From: an uncultured Monoglobus sp.
GTDB lineage: Bacteria; Bacillota; Clostridia; Monoglobales; Monoglobaceae
DNA: 32,450 bases
Direction of reading: 5' to 3'
Assembly: GCA_947625055.1 (NCBI GenBank)
Contig: CANQMT010000029.1
Span: forward strand, 1-32,450
Part shown: positions 32,392-32,450 of the stretch, piece after piece
How positions within the stretch are numbered: position 1 is the stretch's first letter
Layout: every line of letters begins with the position of its first letter
Notes under the pieces: model-generated
Databases searched by the model: none
Told to the model about the DNA's origin: nothing
What the model saw: the letters and a program-made list of their open reading frames with translations, nothing else
Position numbers and translations under genes: made by a program

Positions 32392-32414
32392 AACCCCCGG
32401 ATAGTCCGGGGGTT
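32392..32414 (-). terminator. Terminator-like hairpin upstream of recombinase remnant
   Basis: A perfect 10-bp stem AACCCCCGGA/TCCGGGGGTT with a 3-nt loop, followed on the minus strand by TTCTT. It would stop transcripts entering from the right of the window. Confidence 0.7.
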
Positions 32415-32450
32415 CAGAAAAGCTTAAAGCTATAAGTCTTGGAAATAAAA

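Overview
The window looks like chromosomal DNA of a Gram-positive, low-to-mid GC bacterium of the phylum Bacillota, most likely a gut-type member of class Clostridia. The basis is the large (Bacillus-type) SRP RNA directly upstream of dnaX-ybaB, the rpsF-ssb-rpsR operon, near-consensus TTGACA-N17-TATAAT promoters, strong AGGAGG ribosome binding sites, an archaeal-type aspartyl-tRNA synthetase, 'stalk' (copper amine oxidase N-terminal-like) envelope proteins, and a large serine recombinase remnant. I cannot place it to genus.

Layout. 1-3000 (minus strand): a Na+/proline-type symporter (putP) and the rpsF-ssb-rpsR operon, with terminators and promoters. 3050-6110 (plus): the Trk potassium uptake pair trkA-trkH. 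6110-6576: a gene-free stretch with two copies of the trkH terminator flanking a 90-bp imperfect palindrome, a (TAA)n microsatellite, and a good promoter. 6577-22536 (plus): an uninterrupted 16-kb run of eleven genes for a membrane phospho-signalling apparatus. 22577-24006: a terminator that overlaps the promoter of a MATE exporter. 24077-27840: SRP RNA, dnaX, ybaB and an archaeal-type aspS. 27840-28140: a second copy of the 90-bp palindrome, a chain of contiguous hairpins, and a duplicated aspS terminator. 28154-31780 (minus): a secreted stalk-domain protein and an unusual XRE-cupin-acyl-CoA synthetase fusion. 31742-32450: tRNA-Pro(CGG) with promoter and terminator, directly abutting the 3' part of a large serine recombinase.

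The 16-kb run is the most interesting part. In order it encodes: a PrsW-like intramembrane protease fused to FHA; two secreted-domain/TM/FHA receptor-like proteins; a zinc-ribbon FHA protein; a lipobox/TM protein with a cytoplasmic PP2C phosphatase; a zinc-ribbon Ser/Thr kinase with FHA; a soluble PP2C; a von Willebrand A/TM/FHA protein; two zinc-ribbon Ser/Thr kinases with TM and different outer domains (BspA-type leucine-rich repeats; an Ig-like, helical, Ser/Gly-rich region); and a secreted stalk-domain protein. That is six FHA domains, three kinases, two phosphatases and at least six proteins predicted to expose domains outside the membrane. My inference is one self-contained circuit: outside domains sense the envelope, kinases and phosphatases set phospho-Thr marks, FHA tails assemble the membrane proteins according to those marks, and the PrsW-like protease may cleave a partner. 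No secretion ATPase, Ter protein, sigma factor or effector is in the run, so the output is unknown. It resembles the kinase/PP2C/vWA (TerY-P) and T6SS PpkA/PppA/Fha modules in parts list but not in architecture.
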